A DNA stretch of 9,498 nucleotides from positions 1-9,498 of the forward strand of contig DAIRCS010000151.1 of the NCBI GenBank assembly GCA_036796555.1, read 5' to 3'. The notes under the pieces were generated by a model. It saw nothing but the letters and a program-made list of their open reading frames with translations. It ran no database searches and was not told where the DNA came from. Each line of letters opens with the position of its first letter. Position 1 is the first letter of the stretch. Below, piece by piece: positions 1 through 5,829 of the stretch. The position numbers and the translations under genes were made by a program. The DNA is from JAJXWB01 sp036796555 (lineage in GTDB: Bacteria > Pseudomonadota > Alphaproteobacteria > Rhizobiales > Beijerinckiaceae).

Positions 1-765
1 CCGAAGCTGATCATCGCCGGCGGCACGGCCTATTCGCGCGTGTGGGACTGGGCGCGCTTCCGCGAGATCGCCGATGACGTCGGCGCCTATCTGATGGTCG
101 ACATGGCGCATATTGCGGGGCTCGTCGCCGGCGGCGCGCATCCCTCGCCGCTGCCGCACGCCCATGTCGTCACCACCACCACGCACAAGTCGCTGCGCGG
201 CCCGCGCGGCGGCATGGTGCTGACCAACGACGAGGACATCGCCAAGAAGATCAATTCGGCGGTGTTCCCCGGCCTGCAGGGCGGCCCGCTGATGCATGTC
301 ATCGCCGCCAAGGCGGTGGCCTTCCAGGAGGCGCTGCGGCCGGAATTCAAGCTCTACGCCCACGCCGTCGTCGAGAACGCCCGCGCGCTCGCCGCCGCGG
401 TGAAGGCCGGCGGCTGCGACATCGTCACCGGCGGCACGGACAATCACCTGATGCTGGTCGATCTCCAGCCGAAGAAGCTGACCGGAAAGGCGGCGGAGGC
501 CGCGCTCGGGCGCGCCCACATCACCTGCAACAAGAACGGCGTGCCGTTCGATCCGCAATCGCCCTTCGTGACCTCGGGAATCCGCCTCGGCACGCCGGCG
601 GCGACCTCGCGCGGCTTCGGCGTCGCGGAGTTCAAGAAGGTCGGCGAGCTGATCGTCGAAGTGCTGGACGGGCTTGCGGCCAACGGCGAGGGCGGCAATG
701 CGGCGGTCGAGGCGGCGGTGCGCGAGAAGGTCACGGAGCTGACCAAGCGCTTCCCGATATATTGA
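1..765 (+). CDS. glyA: Serine hydroxymethyltransferase, 5'-truncated by window edge
   Basis: PLP enzyme converting serine and tetrahydrofolate to glycine and methylene-THF in the cytoplasm. The reading frame is open from base 1, so the start is outside the window; 254 residues are visible and roughly 165 N-terminal ones are missing, judged by alignment from memory to the E. coli enzyme. The PLP-binding lysine is at fragment residue 63 in TTTTHKSLRGPRGG, 29 residues after the Asp of DMAHIAGL, the same spacing as Asp200 to Lys229 in E. coli. The substrate-carboxylate arginine sits in TSGIRLGTPA near the C-terminus. The protein ends in KRFPIY, usual for the family. Only the first 13 codons lie upstream of the first in-frame start-like codon (GTG at 40), which is internal and not a real start. 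A strong terminator follows, so glyA is probably transcribed separately from nrdR. Confidence 0.97.
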   Translation, partial: PKLIIAGGTAYSRVWDWARFREIADDVGAYLMVDMAHIAGLVAGGAHPSPLPHAHVVTTTTHKSLRGPRGGMVLTNDEDIAKKINSAVFPGLQGGPLMHVIAAKAVAFQEALRPEFKLYAHAVVENARALAAAVKAGGCDIVTGGTDNHLMLVDLQPKKLTGKAAEAALGRAHITCNKNGVPFDPQSPFVTSGIRLGTPAATSRGFGVAEFKKVGELIVEVLDGLAANGEGGNAAVEAAVREKVTELTKRFPIY

Positions 766-810
766 ACCGGCCGGCTGCGCCCCCGAATCGGTTTGTTGCG
801 ATTTACGAAA

Positions 811-840
811 CGTGCGCCGGAACCTCCGGCGCGCGTTTTT
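811..840 (+). terminator. Intrinsic terminator after glyA
   Basis: Eleven-base stem (811-821 pairing with 825-835, one G-T wobble) with a three-base loop ACC, followed directly by five T (836-840). It lies 46 bases after the glyA stop and 61 bases before nrdR. This is a textbook rho-independent terminator and separates glyA from the nrdR-rib genes. Confidence 0.88.
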
Positions 841-846
841 GCGTTT

Positions 847-869
847 CTTGTTGCGTAACTCGCAACAAG
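847..869. repeat. Perfect 9-bp palindrome in the nrdR promoter region
   Basis: Arms CTTGTTGCG (847-855) and CGCAACAAG (861-869) around a five-base centre TAACT. No T-tract follows, so it is unlikely to be a terminator. It covers the candidate -35 box and half the spacer of the putative nrdR promoter, the expected place for a repressor operator. It does not resemble the A/T-rich NrdR box as I know it, so the binding factor is unknown. Confidence 0.6.
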
Positions 870-879
870 TTCCTATCCT
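851..879 (+). promoter_or_regulatory. Candidate sigma-70-type promoter for nrdR
   Basis: TTGCGT (851-856) and TATCCT (874-879) are separated by 17 bases, downstream of the glyA terminator and 22 bases before the nrdR ATG. The boxes match the housekeeping consensus only partly, but position and spacing fit. Inferred from sequence only. Transcripts from here could continue into ribD unless the repeat mosaic at 1411-1680 stops them. Confidence 0.4.
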
Positions 880-901
880 GATCTCGACTGAAGAGGCTGT
901 C

Positions 902-1390
902 ATGCGCTGCCCCTATTGCGGCTCCCTCGATACGCAGGTGAAGGATTCCCGCCCGACGGACGATTCCGCCGCGATCCGGCGCCGGCGCGTCTGCCCGGAT
1001 TGCGGCGGCCGCTTCACGACCTTCGAGCGGGTGCAGTTGCGGGACCTCATCATTGTCAAGAAGTCCGGCCGCCGCGTGCCGTTCGAGCGCGAGAAGCTGA
1101 TGCGCTCGCTGTCGGTGGCGCTGCGCAAGCGGCCCGTCGATCCCGAGCGCGTCGAGCGCATGGTCAACGGAGTGGTGCGCCAGCTCGAAAGCGAGGGCGA
1201 GGCCGAAATCCCGAGCGCGCGGATCGGCGAACTGGTGATGCAGGGGCTGAAATCGCTCGACGACGTCGCTTACGTCCGTTTCGCCTCGGTCTATCGCGAT
1301 TTCCGCGAGGCCGCCGATTTCGGCGCGCTGATCGACGAGCTGTCCGTCGAAGACGAGCCCAAGCCGAAAGCGAAGGCGCCGAAGGGATGA
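902..1390 (+). CDS. nrdR: Transcriptional repressor NrdR
   Basis: Zinc-finger/ATP-cone repressor that senses ATP/dATP and represses ribonucleotide reductase genes. The 162-residue product starts MRCPYCGSLDTQVKDSR, as NrdR proteins do. Zinc ligands are Cys3, Cys6, Cys31 and Cys34. The linker motif RRRRVCPDCGGRFTTFE and the ATP-cone (about residues 49-139, with IVKKSGRRVPFEREKL and the DDVAYVRFASVYRDF ending) are intact. The frame stays open upstream to 812, but the ATG at 902 is chosen because the zinc finger must begin there and GAAGAGG sits about five bases upstream. The C-terminus carries a charged Lys/Pro/Ala tail (about residues 149-162) beyond the ATP-cone. The gene lies directly upstream of the rib genes, the usual alphaproteobacterial arrangement. 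Family identification is secure; the regulon cannot be read from this window. Confidence 0.97.
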   Translation: MRCPYCGSLDTQVKDSRPTDDSAAIRRRRVCPDCGGRFTTFERVQLRDLIIVKKSGRRVPFEREKLMRSLSVALRKRPVDPERVERMVNGVVRQLESEGEAEIPSARIGELVMQGLKSLDDVAYVRFASVYRDFREAADFGALIDELSVEDEPKPKAKAPKG

Positions 1391-1410
1391 GCAATATAAG
1401 TGTGTGCAAT

Positions 1411-1680
1411 CCTTCTCCCGCACCGAAGTCGGCTTTTGCCGACTTCGGCATTGATGCGCAAATCGGGAATACCCGATTTGCGTCCGGGAGAGGGTGGCCC
1501 CGCGCAGCGGGGTCGACACGAAGTCGGCGCCGGGAAGTCGGCGGCAGCCGACTTCCCTTGAAGTTGCCGACTTCGGTCTGGGGTGAGGGCGCTGCGATTG
1601 CGACGGGCGTTCGTGCTGCGGCGCGTCCCTCATCCGTCATGCTTCGCATGACACCTTCTCCCGCTCCGCGGGAGAAGGGG
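1411..1680. repeat. Mosaic of palindromic intergenic repeats between nrdR and ribD
   Basis: This fills nearly all of the 301 bases between nrdR and ribD, where I see no gene. Perfect inverted repeats: 1423-1433/1438-1448 (11 bp, TTTT loop), 1457-1467/1472-1482 (11 bp), 1498-1503/1507-1512 (6 bp), 1532-1542/1547-1557 (11 bp) nested inside 1519-1528/1566-1575 (10 bp), 1636-1642/1646-1652 (7 bp), and 1654-1664/1668-1678 (11 bp). The octamer AAGTCGGC occurs six times, three in each orientation. CCTTCTCCCGC occurs at 1411-1421 and again at 1654-1664. GGGTGAGGG (1580-1588) nearly pairs with CCCTCATCC (1627-1635). The style (CTTCTCCCG / GGGAGAAGG / GGTGAGGG modules) is like short palindromic elements scattered between genes in many Rhizobiales genomes; no transposase is present. 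Transcribed RNA would be heavily folded and might attenuate, stabilise or process the nrdR-ribD message. Confidence 0.85.
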
Positions 1681-1683
1681 AGG
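1677..1683 (+). promoter_or_regulatory. ribD ribosome-binding site abutting a repeat hairpin
   Basis: GGGGAGG lies eight bases before the ribD ATG (1692). Its first two bases (1677-1678) close the 11-bp hairpin 1654-1664/1668-1678, so the Shine-Dalgarno sequence is supplied by, or fused to, the end of the repeat mosaic. Access to it could depend on whether that hairpin forms. Confidence 0.55.
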
Positions 1684-1691
1684 CGCGTTGC

Positions 1692-2825
1692 ATGACTCCC
1701 GACTTTTGGAAATCTCCCTCACCCCCGCGGTCCGACGCCGACTACATGCGCGCCGCGCTGGCGCTCGCGCGGCGGGGGCTCGGCCGCACGGCCGAGAATC
1801 CCGCTGTCGGCGCGCTGGTCGTGCGCGACGACGTGATCGTCGGGCAGGGCTGGACGCAGGATGGCGGGCGCCCGCATGCCGAGCGCGTGGCGCTGGATGC
1901 GGCGGGCGCACTGGCGCGGGGCGCGACCATGTATGTTACGCTGGAGCCGTGCAGCCATCACGGCAAGACGCCGCCCTGCGCCGACGCCATCGTCGCGGCC
2001 GGAATCTCGCGCGTCGTTTCCGCGCTGGAAGATCCCGACAAGCGCGTCGCGGGGCAGGGCCACGAGATTTTGCGCAAGGCAGGCGTCGAGGTCGTCGTCG
2101 GCGTGCTGGGCGAAGAGGCGCTGCGCGTGACTCTCGGCCATGTGCTGCGCGTGCGCGAAAACCGGCCGATGGTGACACTGAAACTGGCCGAGACGCTCGA
2201 CGGCTACGCCGCGGGCGACGAGCACGATCCGCGCCTGACCATCACCTCCGCGCCGGCCAACGCGCGCACGCATACGCTGCGCGCGATGCACGACGCCATC
2301 ATGGTCGGCATCGGCACGGCCCAGGCGGACGATCCCTTGATGACGGTGCGCGCGCCGGGGCTGGAGGGGCGCAGACCCCTGCGCGTGGCGCTCGACGCGA
2401 AGCTCGCGCTGTCGCCGCGCTCGCGGCTCGCCACGTCGGCGCGCGAGACGCCGGCGCTCGTCCTGAGCGATGCGAAGGCCGACGCCGGTCGCGCGAAAAT
2501 CCTGCGCGAAGCGGGCGTGGAGATTGCGCCGGTCGCGGTCGGCGGCGACGGCCGCATCGATCTGAAGGATGCGCTGACCGCGCTCGCGCGGCGCGGGATC
2601 ACGCGCGTGTTCAGCGAGGGCGGACCGCGTATCGGCGCCGCGCTGATCGCGCAGGGGCTCGCCGACGAGGTCGTCATCTTCACCGCGCCCAGGCCGCACG
2701 GGCGCGGGACGCAGGCCCTGTCGAGCGAGGCGCGCGCGATCCTCGCCGATCCCGCGCGCTACACGCTCGTCGAGGATACGAAGCTCGGGCCGGATCGCAT
2801 GCGGCGCTACGAGAGAGTATTGTAA
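1692..2825 (+). CDS. ribD: Bifunctional riboflavin biosynthesis deaminase/reductase RibD
   Basis: Catalyses the second and third steps of the GTP branch of riboflavin synthesis: deamination of the diaminopyrimidine, then NADPH-dependent reduction of the ribose. The 377-residue product has the usual length and both domains. The N-terminal deaminase (about 15-150) shows NPAVGALVV, zinc ligand His62 with catalytic Glu64 in PHAE, and Cys87 and Cys96 in EPCSHHGKTPPC. The C-terminal reductase (about 158-377) shows TLKLAETLDGYAAG, VGIGTAQADDPLMTVR and FSEGGPRIGAALI. The ATG at 1692 is preferred because GGGGAGG precedes it and the protein starts shortly before the deaminase core. The gene follows nrdR across a 301-base repeat region and precedes a GIY-YIG gene by 27 bases. 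No FMN riboswitch was recognised upstream. Base composition is very GC-rich (three 60-base lines counted by hand give about 68-82%). Confidence 0.97.
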   Translation: MTPDFWKSPSPPRSDADYMRAALALARRGLGRTAENPAVGALVVRDDVIVGQGWTQDGGRPHAERVALDAAGALARGATMYVTLEPCSHHGKTPPCADAIVAAGISRVVSALEDPDKRVAGQGHEILRKAGVEVVVGVLGEEALRVTLGHVLRVRENRPMVTLKLAETLDGYAAGDEHDPRLTITSAPANARTHTLRAMHDAIMVGIGTAQADDPLMTVRAPGLEGRRPLRVALDAKLALSPRSRLATSARETPALVLSDAKADAGRAKILREAGVEIAPVAVGGDGRIDLKDALTALARRGITRVFSEGGPRIGAALIAQGLADEVVIFTAPRPHGRGTQALSSEARAILADPARYTLVEDTKLGPDRMRRYERVL

Positions 2826-2852
2826 GCTGATTTTTCTGGCTGGGCTTTTCCG

Positions 2853-3470
2853 ATGTCTGCGTATTCGGTGGTTTATGTGCTTTCCAATCCCGCAATGCCG
2901 GGGCTCGTGAAGATCGGGTGGACTGCGTCCGAGGACGCCGCGTCGCGCATTGCGCAGCTCTATGCGACCGGGGTTCCGTTTCCGTTCAAACTCGAATTTG
3001 CTTGCCGCGTCCCGAACGCTGATGAGGTCGAGCGCGCGCTTCATCGCGCCTTCTCGCCAAATCGGGTGAATCCGAAGCGCGAATTTTTCTCCATCGAGGC
3101 AGATCAGGCGATTGCGATCCTCAAGCTCCTGCACGTCGAGGATGCGACGATGGAACTCGATGCCGCTCCAACGCAAATCGCCGAGCAAGAGATCGAAGCT
3201 GGCGCGCAGTTTGCGGCGAGGCGACCAAACCTGAATTTCGTCGAAATGGGCATTCCGGTGGGTTCGCGATTGACTTTCACTGACGGCGGTTCCGAAGTCG
3301 TGGTGGCGGGCCCGCGGAAAGTTCGTCTCGGCGAAGACGAAATGTCTTTGACGGCGGCCACCCGAAAGCTCCTCAATCTGGACTATAGCGTCGCTCCCGG
3401 CCCCTACTGGAGCTACGGCGGCCGGCTCCTTCGCGACATTTACAACGAGACTTATCCACTTGCGTCATAA
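2853..3470 (+). CDS. GIY-YIG (T5orf172/MUG113-type) domain protein with a separate C-terminal domain
   Basis: A 205-residue protein not known to belong to riboflavin synthesis. Residues 1-90 fit the T5orf172 branch of the GIY-YIG nuclease fold: VYVLSNP with Tyr8, KIG at 20-22 replacing YIG, Arg32 in SRIAQL, the E..LH..F pattern (Glu60, His64, Phe67), Arg71 and the closing EFF (77-79). Residues about 131-198 form a second small domain (GSRLTF, the VVV strand, RKV, SLTAATRKLL, PYWSYGGRLL) reminiscent of RAMA or DUF4357 domains that accompany nuclease or methylase modules; that match is from memory. It lies 27 bases after ribD and 35 before ribE, same strand, so is probably cotranscribed. The upstream Shine-Dalgarno is weak. 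GC content is lower than its neighbours (ten hand-counted lines about 53-67%), suggesting acquisition. Nuclease activity and biological role are unknown. Confidence 0.8.
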   Translation: MSAYSVVYVLSNPAMPGLVKIGWTASEDAASRIAQLYATGVPFPFKLEFACRVPNADEVERALHRAFSPNRVNPKREFFSIEADQAIAILKLLHVEDATMELDAAPTQIAEQEIEAGAQFAARRPNLNFVEMGIPVGSRLTFTDGGSEVVVAGPRKVRLGEDEMSLTAATRKLLNLDYSVAPGPYWSYGGRLLRDIYNETYPLAS

Positions 3471-3505
3471 GCCTCAGGCGCTCGGTGACTGAAAGGATTT
3501 TGTAG

Positions 3506-4108
3506 ATGTTCACGGGCCTCGTCACCGACGTCGGCGAAATTCTTTCCGTCGAGCCGCGCGGCGAACTGCGCCGCCTGCGCATCGCCTGCGCCTACGACCT
3601 GACGACGATCGCGCTCGGCGCTTCGATCGCGTGCTCCGGCGTATGCATGACCGTGGTCGGCACGGGCAGCGACGGCGTGCGCGACTGGTACGAGGTCGAC
3701 GCCGCCGCCGAGACGCTGGCGAAGACGACCGTCGGCCTGTGGACGCCGGGCCGGCGCATCAATCTCGAACGGTCGCTGAAGATCGGCGACGAGCTCGGCG
3801 GGCATATCGTCACCGGCCATGTCGACGGCGTCGCGCGCATCGTGTCGCGCCGCGATTTCGACGGCATGGCGCATTTCGAAATCGAGGCGCCGCGCGACCT
3901 CGCGAAATTCGTCGCCGCCAAGGGATCGGTCGCTCTGGACGGCACGTCGCTGACGGTGAACGAGGTAAGCGGCGACCGCTTCACCATCCTGCTCATTCCG
4001 CACACGCTCGCCGTGACGACGTGGGGCGACCGCGGCGAAGGCGATCCGCTCAATATCGAGGTCGACCTGATGGCGCGCTATGCGGCGCGGCTGATCGAGT
4101 CGCGATGA
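3506..4108 (+). CDS. ribE: Riboflavin synthase (alpha subunit type)
   Basis: Dismutates two 6,7-dimethyl-8-ribityllumazine molecules into riboflavin and the pyrimidine that returns to RibH. The 200-residue protein shows the internal duplication of two lumazine-binding barrels. Barrel 1 (about 1-97) starts MFTGLVTDVG and includes ACSGVCMTV (Cys43, Cys47), AETLAKTTV and INLERSLK. Barrel 2 (about 98-195) begins GGHIVTGHVDG and includes ALDGTSLTVNEV and IPHTL. It ends in a short C-terminal helix typical of the trimeric enzyme. The start is supported by AAAGGA eight bases upstream and by the invariant MFTG N-terminus. Gene naming varies: this is ribE in alphaproteobacterial annotation and ribC in E. 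coli. It follows the GIY-YIG gene, which separates it from ribD. Confidence 0.96.
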   Translation: MFTGLVTDVGEILSVEPRGELRRLRIACAYDLTTIALGASIACSGVCMTVVGTGSDGVRDWYEVDAAAETLAKTTVGLWTPGRRINLERSLKIGDELGGHIVTGHVDGVARIVSRRDFDGMAHFEIEAPRDLAKFVAAKGSVALDGTSLTVNEVSGDRFTILLIPHTLAVTTWGDRGEGDPLNIEVDLMARYAARLIESR

Positions 4109-4188
4109 AGCGCGCGGCTGTGCGCTGGAGCACAGGCGGCTGGCGGACGCCGTCCTAACCTCCTCCAGCGACGTCCTCCGGAGGGGCC

Positions 4189-5142
4189 ATGACGGGATTT
4201 CTGCGCGCGACCATCCTCGGCGGCCTTGCGCTGTGCGTCGGCGTTCCTGCGCAGGCGCAGGACAAGCCGGCGCCGATCGGGCCGAAACTGCAGCCCTATA
4301 TCGGCTGCATCAACCGTCTCTCGGAACGCTCCTATTCCTCGCGCGACCGCTATCTCAGCTGGTCGAAGGAGAGCGGCCCGACCGGCAAAGAGCGCATCAT
4401 CTACGGGCTCTACACGATCTACGACACCTCCGACTGCCGGAAGAACGTCGAGAAGGCCGCCGAGATGGCGCCGAAGAACGAGGAGCTGGAAAAGGCGGGC
4501 GCCGCCTACGCCGCCGCCGTCGGCGCGCTCGAGCCGCTGCTGAAGGAAGCCGACGATTATTACAGTCAAGAAAACTACAAGGACGACAGGATGGCCAAGG
4601 GCAAGGCCATGCATCCGAGGCTGATGGCCGTCTGGGCGGCCTTCGCCTCCGCCGACAAGGAGCTGCGCGGCGTCGTGCAGAAGCTCAACGACGTCTCGCA
4701 GATGGAGGAGCTGGCGGACGTCGAGAAGCGTGAAGGCAGGAAAGCGCGCTGGCGCATCATGGACACGATGCTGAAGGCCAAGGCGCTCAACCGGGTCGAG
4801 GGCAATGGCGATCCCGCGAAGATGGATCTGGCGAAGGTGCAGGAGCTGATCGGGAGCTACGAGGCCTCCGTGAAGGCGCTGGAGGCCTATGCCGAGGAAC
4901 ACAAGGACGCGACGCCTGGTCCCGACAGGATCGGATCGACCTACGTGAGCGCGGCGAAGTCCTATCTCGCGACCGCCAAGGGCCTGATGCGCCGGGTGCG
5001 CGATCGCGTTCCCTACAGTTCCGGCGAGCGCATGATGCTGTCGCAGCAGGGCGCGGGCTGGATGATCGAAGGCTCGCCGCCGCGATTGATGCGCGACTAC
5101 AACGAACTGGTGAACCGCTATAATTCGGGCGGGCGGTTCTAG
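4189..5142 (+). CDS. Secreted DUF3829 (YiiG-like) protein
   Basis: A 317-residue protein with a Sec signal peptide: a short N-terminus with one Arg, a hydrophobic stretch at about residues 7-20, and an AQA-type cleavage site near residues 21-24. Cys16 lacks a lipobox (the preceding residue is Leu), so this is a soluble periplasmic protein rather than a lipoprotein. The mature part is predicted largely helical and charged. Its opening KLQPYIGCINRLSERSYSSRD resembles DUF3829/YiiG proteins, whose function is unknown. Cys40 and Cys83 could form a disulfide. The start is supported by GGAGG at 4180-4184, four bases before the ATG. It sits 80 bases after ribE and about 200 bases before ribH, splitting the riboflavin genes; nothing in the sequence ties it to flavin synthesis. 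Confidence is high for a secreted protein and moderate for the family. Confidence 0.8.
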   Translation: MTGFLRATILGGLALCVGVPAQAQDKPAPIGPKLQPYIGCINRLSERSYSSRDRYLSWSKESGPTGKERIIYGLYTIYDTSDCRKNVEKAAEMAPKNEELEKAGAAYAAAVGALEPLLKEADDYYSQENYKDDRMAKGKAMHPRLMAVWAAFASADKELRGVVQKLNDVSQMEELADVEKREGRKARWRIMDTMLKAKALNRVEGNGDPAKMDLAKVQELIGSYEASVKALEAYAEEHKDATPGPDRIGSTYVSAAKSYLATAKGLMRRVRDRVPYSSGERMMLSQQGAGWMIEGSPPRLMRDYNELVNRYNSGGRF

Positions 5143-5166
5143 AGACTTCGACCACGGATCTCCTCC

Positions 5167-5266
5167 CTCCCCCTTGCGGGGAGGACAGGGTGGGGGAGCC
5201 GGTGGAAAAATCTTGCGAGATTGAACCCAGTCGACCCCCACCCCAGCCCCTCCTCGCAAGGGGGAG
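5167..5266. repeat. Long imperfect inverted repeat upstream of ribH
   Basis: The left arm (5167-5196) and right arm (5235-5266) are near-complementary over about 30 bases with a small indel: CTCCCCCTTGCG at the start of the left arm is matched by CGCAAGGGGGAG at the end of the right arm, and GGGGG (5192-5196) pairs with CCCCC (5235-5239). The 38-base centre contains a small hairpin (AATCT 5209-5213 with AGATT 5218-5222). It occupies about half of the 206 bases between the DUF3829 gene and ribH, where I see no other gene. Its composition is like other short palindromic intergenic elements of Rhizobiales, but it is a different family or variant from the mosaic at 1411-1680. No T-tract follows, so termination is not obvious. 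Confidence 0.8.
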
Positions 5267-5339
5267 TGGAGCAATGTCGCAACTACTGCGCGCCTTGCCT
5301 CGGCCACGCTCCGCCTCTATTGAAGCGCCTCGACTTTTC

Positions 5340-5344
5340 GAGGA
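5340..5344 (+). promoter_or_regulatory. Ribosome-binding site fixing the ribH start
   Basis: GAGGA lies four bases before the ATG at 5349. The same frame is open back to an ATG at 5190, inside the palindromic repeat, but that extension of 53 residues is not lumazine-synthase sequence. The RBS and the family length both favour 5349. Confidence 0.65.
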
Positions 5345-5348
5345 TCCC

Positions 5349-5828
5349 ATGGCCGAGCCGCAGCGCGCGAAACATCAGGACGAGACGCCGGTCGGCGGCG
5401 CGAAATTCCTCATCGTGGAGGCGCGCTACTACGATTCCATCGGCGCCATGCTGCTGGAGGGCGCGATCGCCGCGCTGAGGAAAGCCGGCGCGACCTGGGA
5501 GATCGTCAACGTGCCGGGCGCGCTGGAGATTCCCGCCGCCATCGTCATCGCCAGCGATGTTTCGCGCGAGCCCTATGCGGGCGCGATCGCGCTCGGCTGC
5601 GTCATCCGCGGCGAGACCTATCATTTCGAGATCGTGGCGGGCGAGTCTTCGCGCGCGCTGATGGACATTTCCGTGTCGCTGCCCATGCCCATCGGCAATG
5701 GAATCCTCACCGTCGAGAACGAGGATCAGGCGATCGTGCGCGCCGATCCGCGCCAGGGCGACAAGGGCGGCGACGCCGCGCGCGCGGCGCTCGCGCTATT
5801 CCGCCTGTCGCAGCGCGGGAACGACTGA
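5349..5828 (+). CDS. ribH: 6,7-Dimethyl-8-ribityllumazine synthase
   Basis: Condenses the ribityl-aminopyrimidine with 3,4-dihydroxy-2-butanone 4-phosphate to give lumazine, the substrate of riboflavin synthase. The protein is 159 residues, the normal subunit length. Visible motifs: the substrate-stacking aromatic at Tyr27/Tyr28 in VEARYYD, NVPGALEIP (54-62), GCVIRGETYHFE (83-94) with the catalytic His92, GNGILTVENEDQA (116-128) and Arg131 near the phosphate site. Members of this family assemble as pentamers or larger shells; the oligomer cannot be read here. The start at 5349 is chosen on the GAGGA site and family length over an in-frame ATG at 5190 within the repeat. The stop is separated from the nusB start by one base (TGA-C-ATG), so the two are translationally linked. 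Confidence 0.95.
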   Translation: MAEPQRAKHQDETPVGGAKFLIVEARYYDSIGAMLLEGAIAALRKAGATWEIVNVPGALEIPAAIVIASDVSREPYAGAIALGCVIRGETYHFEIVAGESSRALMDISVSLPMPIGNGILTVENEDQAIVRADPRQGDKGGDAARAALALFRLSQRGND

Positions 5829-5829
5829 C

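Noticed and set aside
1423..1448. Rho-independent terminator of nrdR
   Set aside because: The T run is the hairpin loop, not a tail after the stem, so it does not fit a terminator, although it could still influence transcription.
1411..1680. CRISPR-like array
   Set aside because: Repeated modules are palindromes in both orientations with irregular spacing and no unique equal-length spacers; no cas genes in the window.
1688..2830. 380-codon plus-strand frame overlapping ribD in another phase
   Set aside because: Composition is mostly Arg/Ala/Gly as expected for a frame-shifted high-GC gene; ribD itself is intact.
1719..3188. 489-codon open frame on the minus strand across ribD and the GIY-YIG gene
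   Set aside because: Arg/His-rich shadow of high-GC coding sequence on the other strand; no recognisable domain, and ribD on the plus strand has complete catalytic motifs.
4118..4135. Terminator after ribE
   Set aside because: Only a 6-bp stem (CTGTGC/GCACAG) with no following T run.
4078..5307. 409-codon minus-strand frame opposite the DUF3829 gene
   Set aside because: Low-complexity shadow; the plus-strand protein has a proper signal peptide, ribosome site and family-like sequence.
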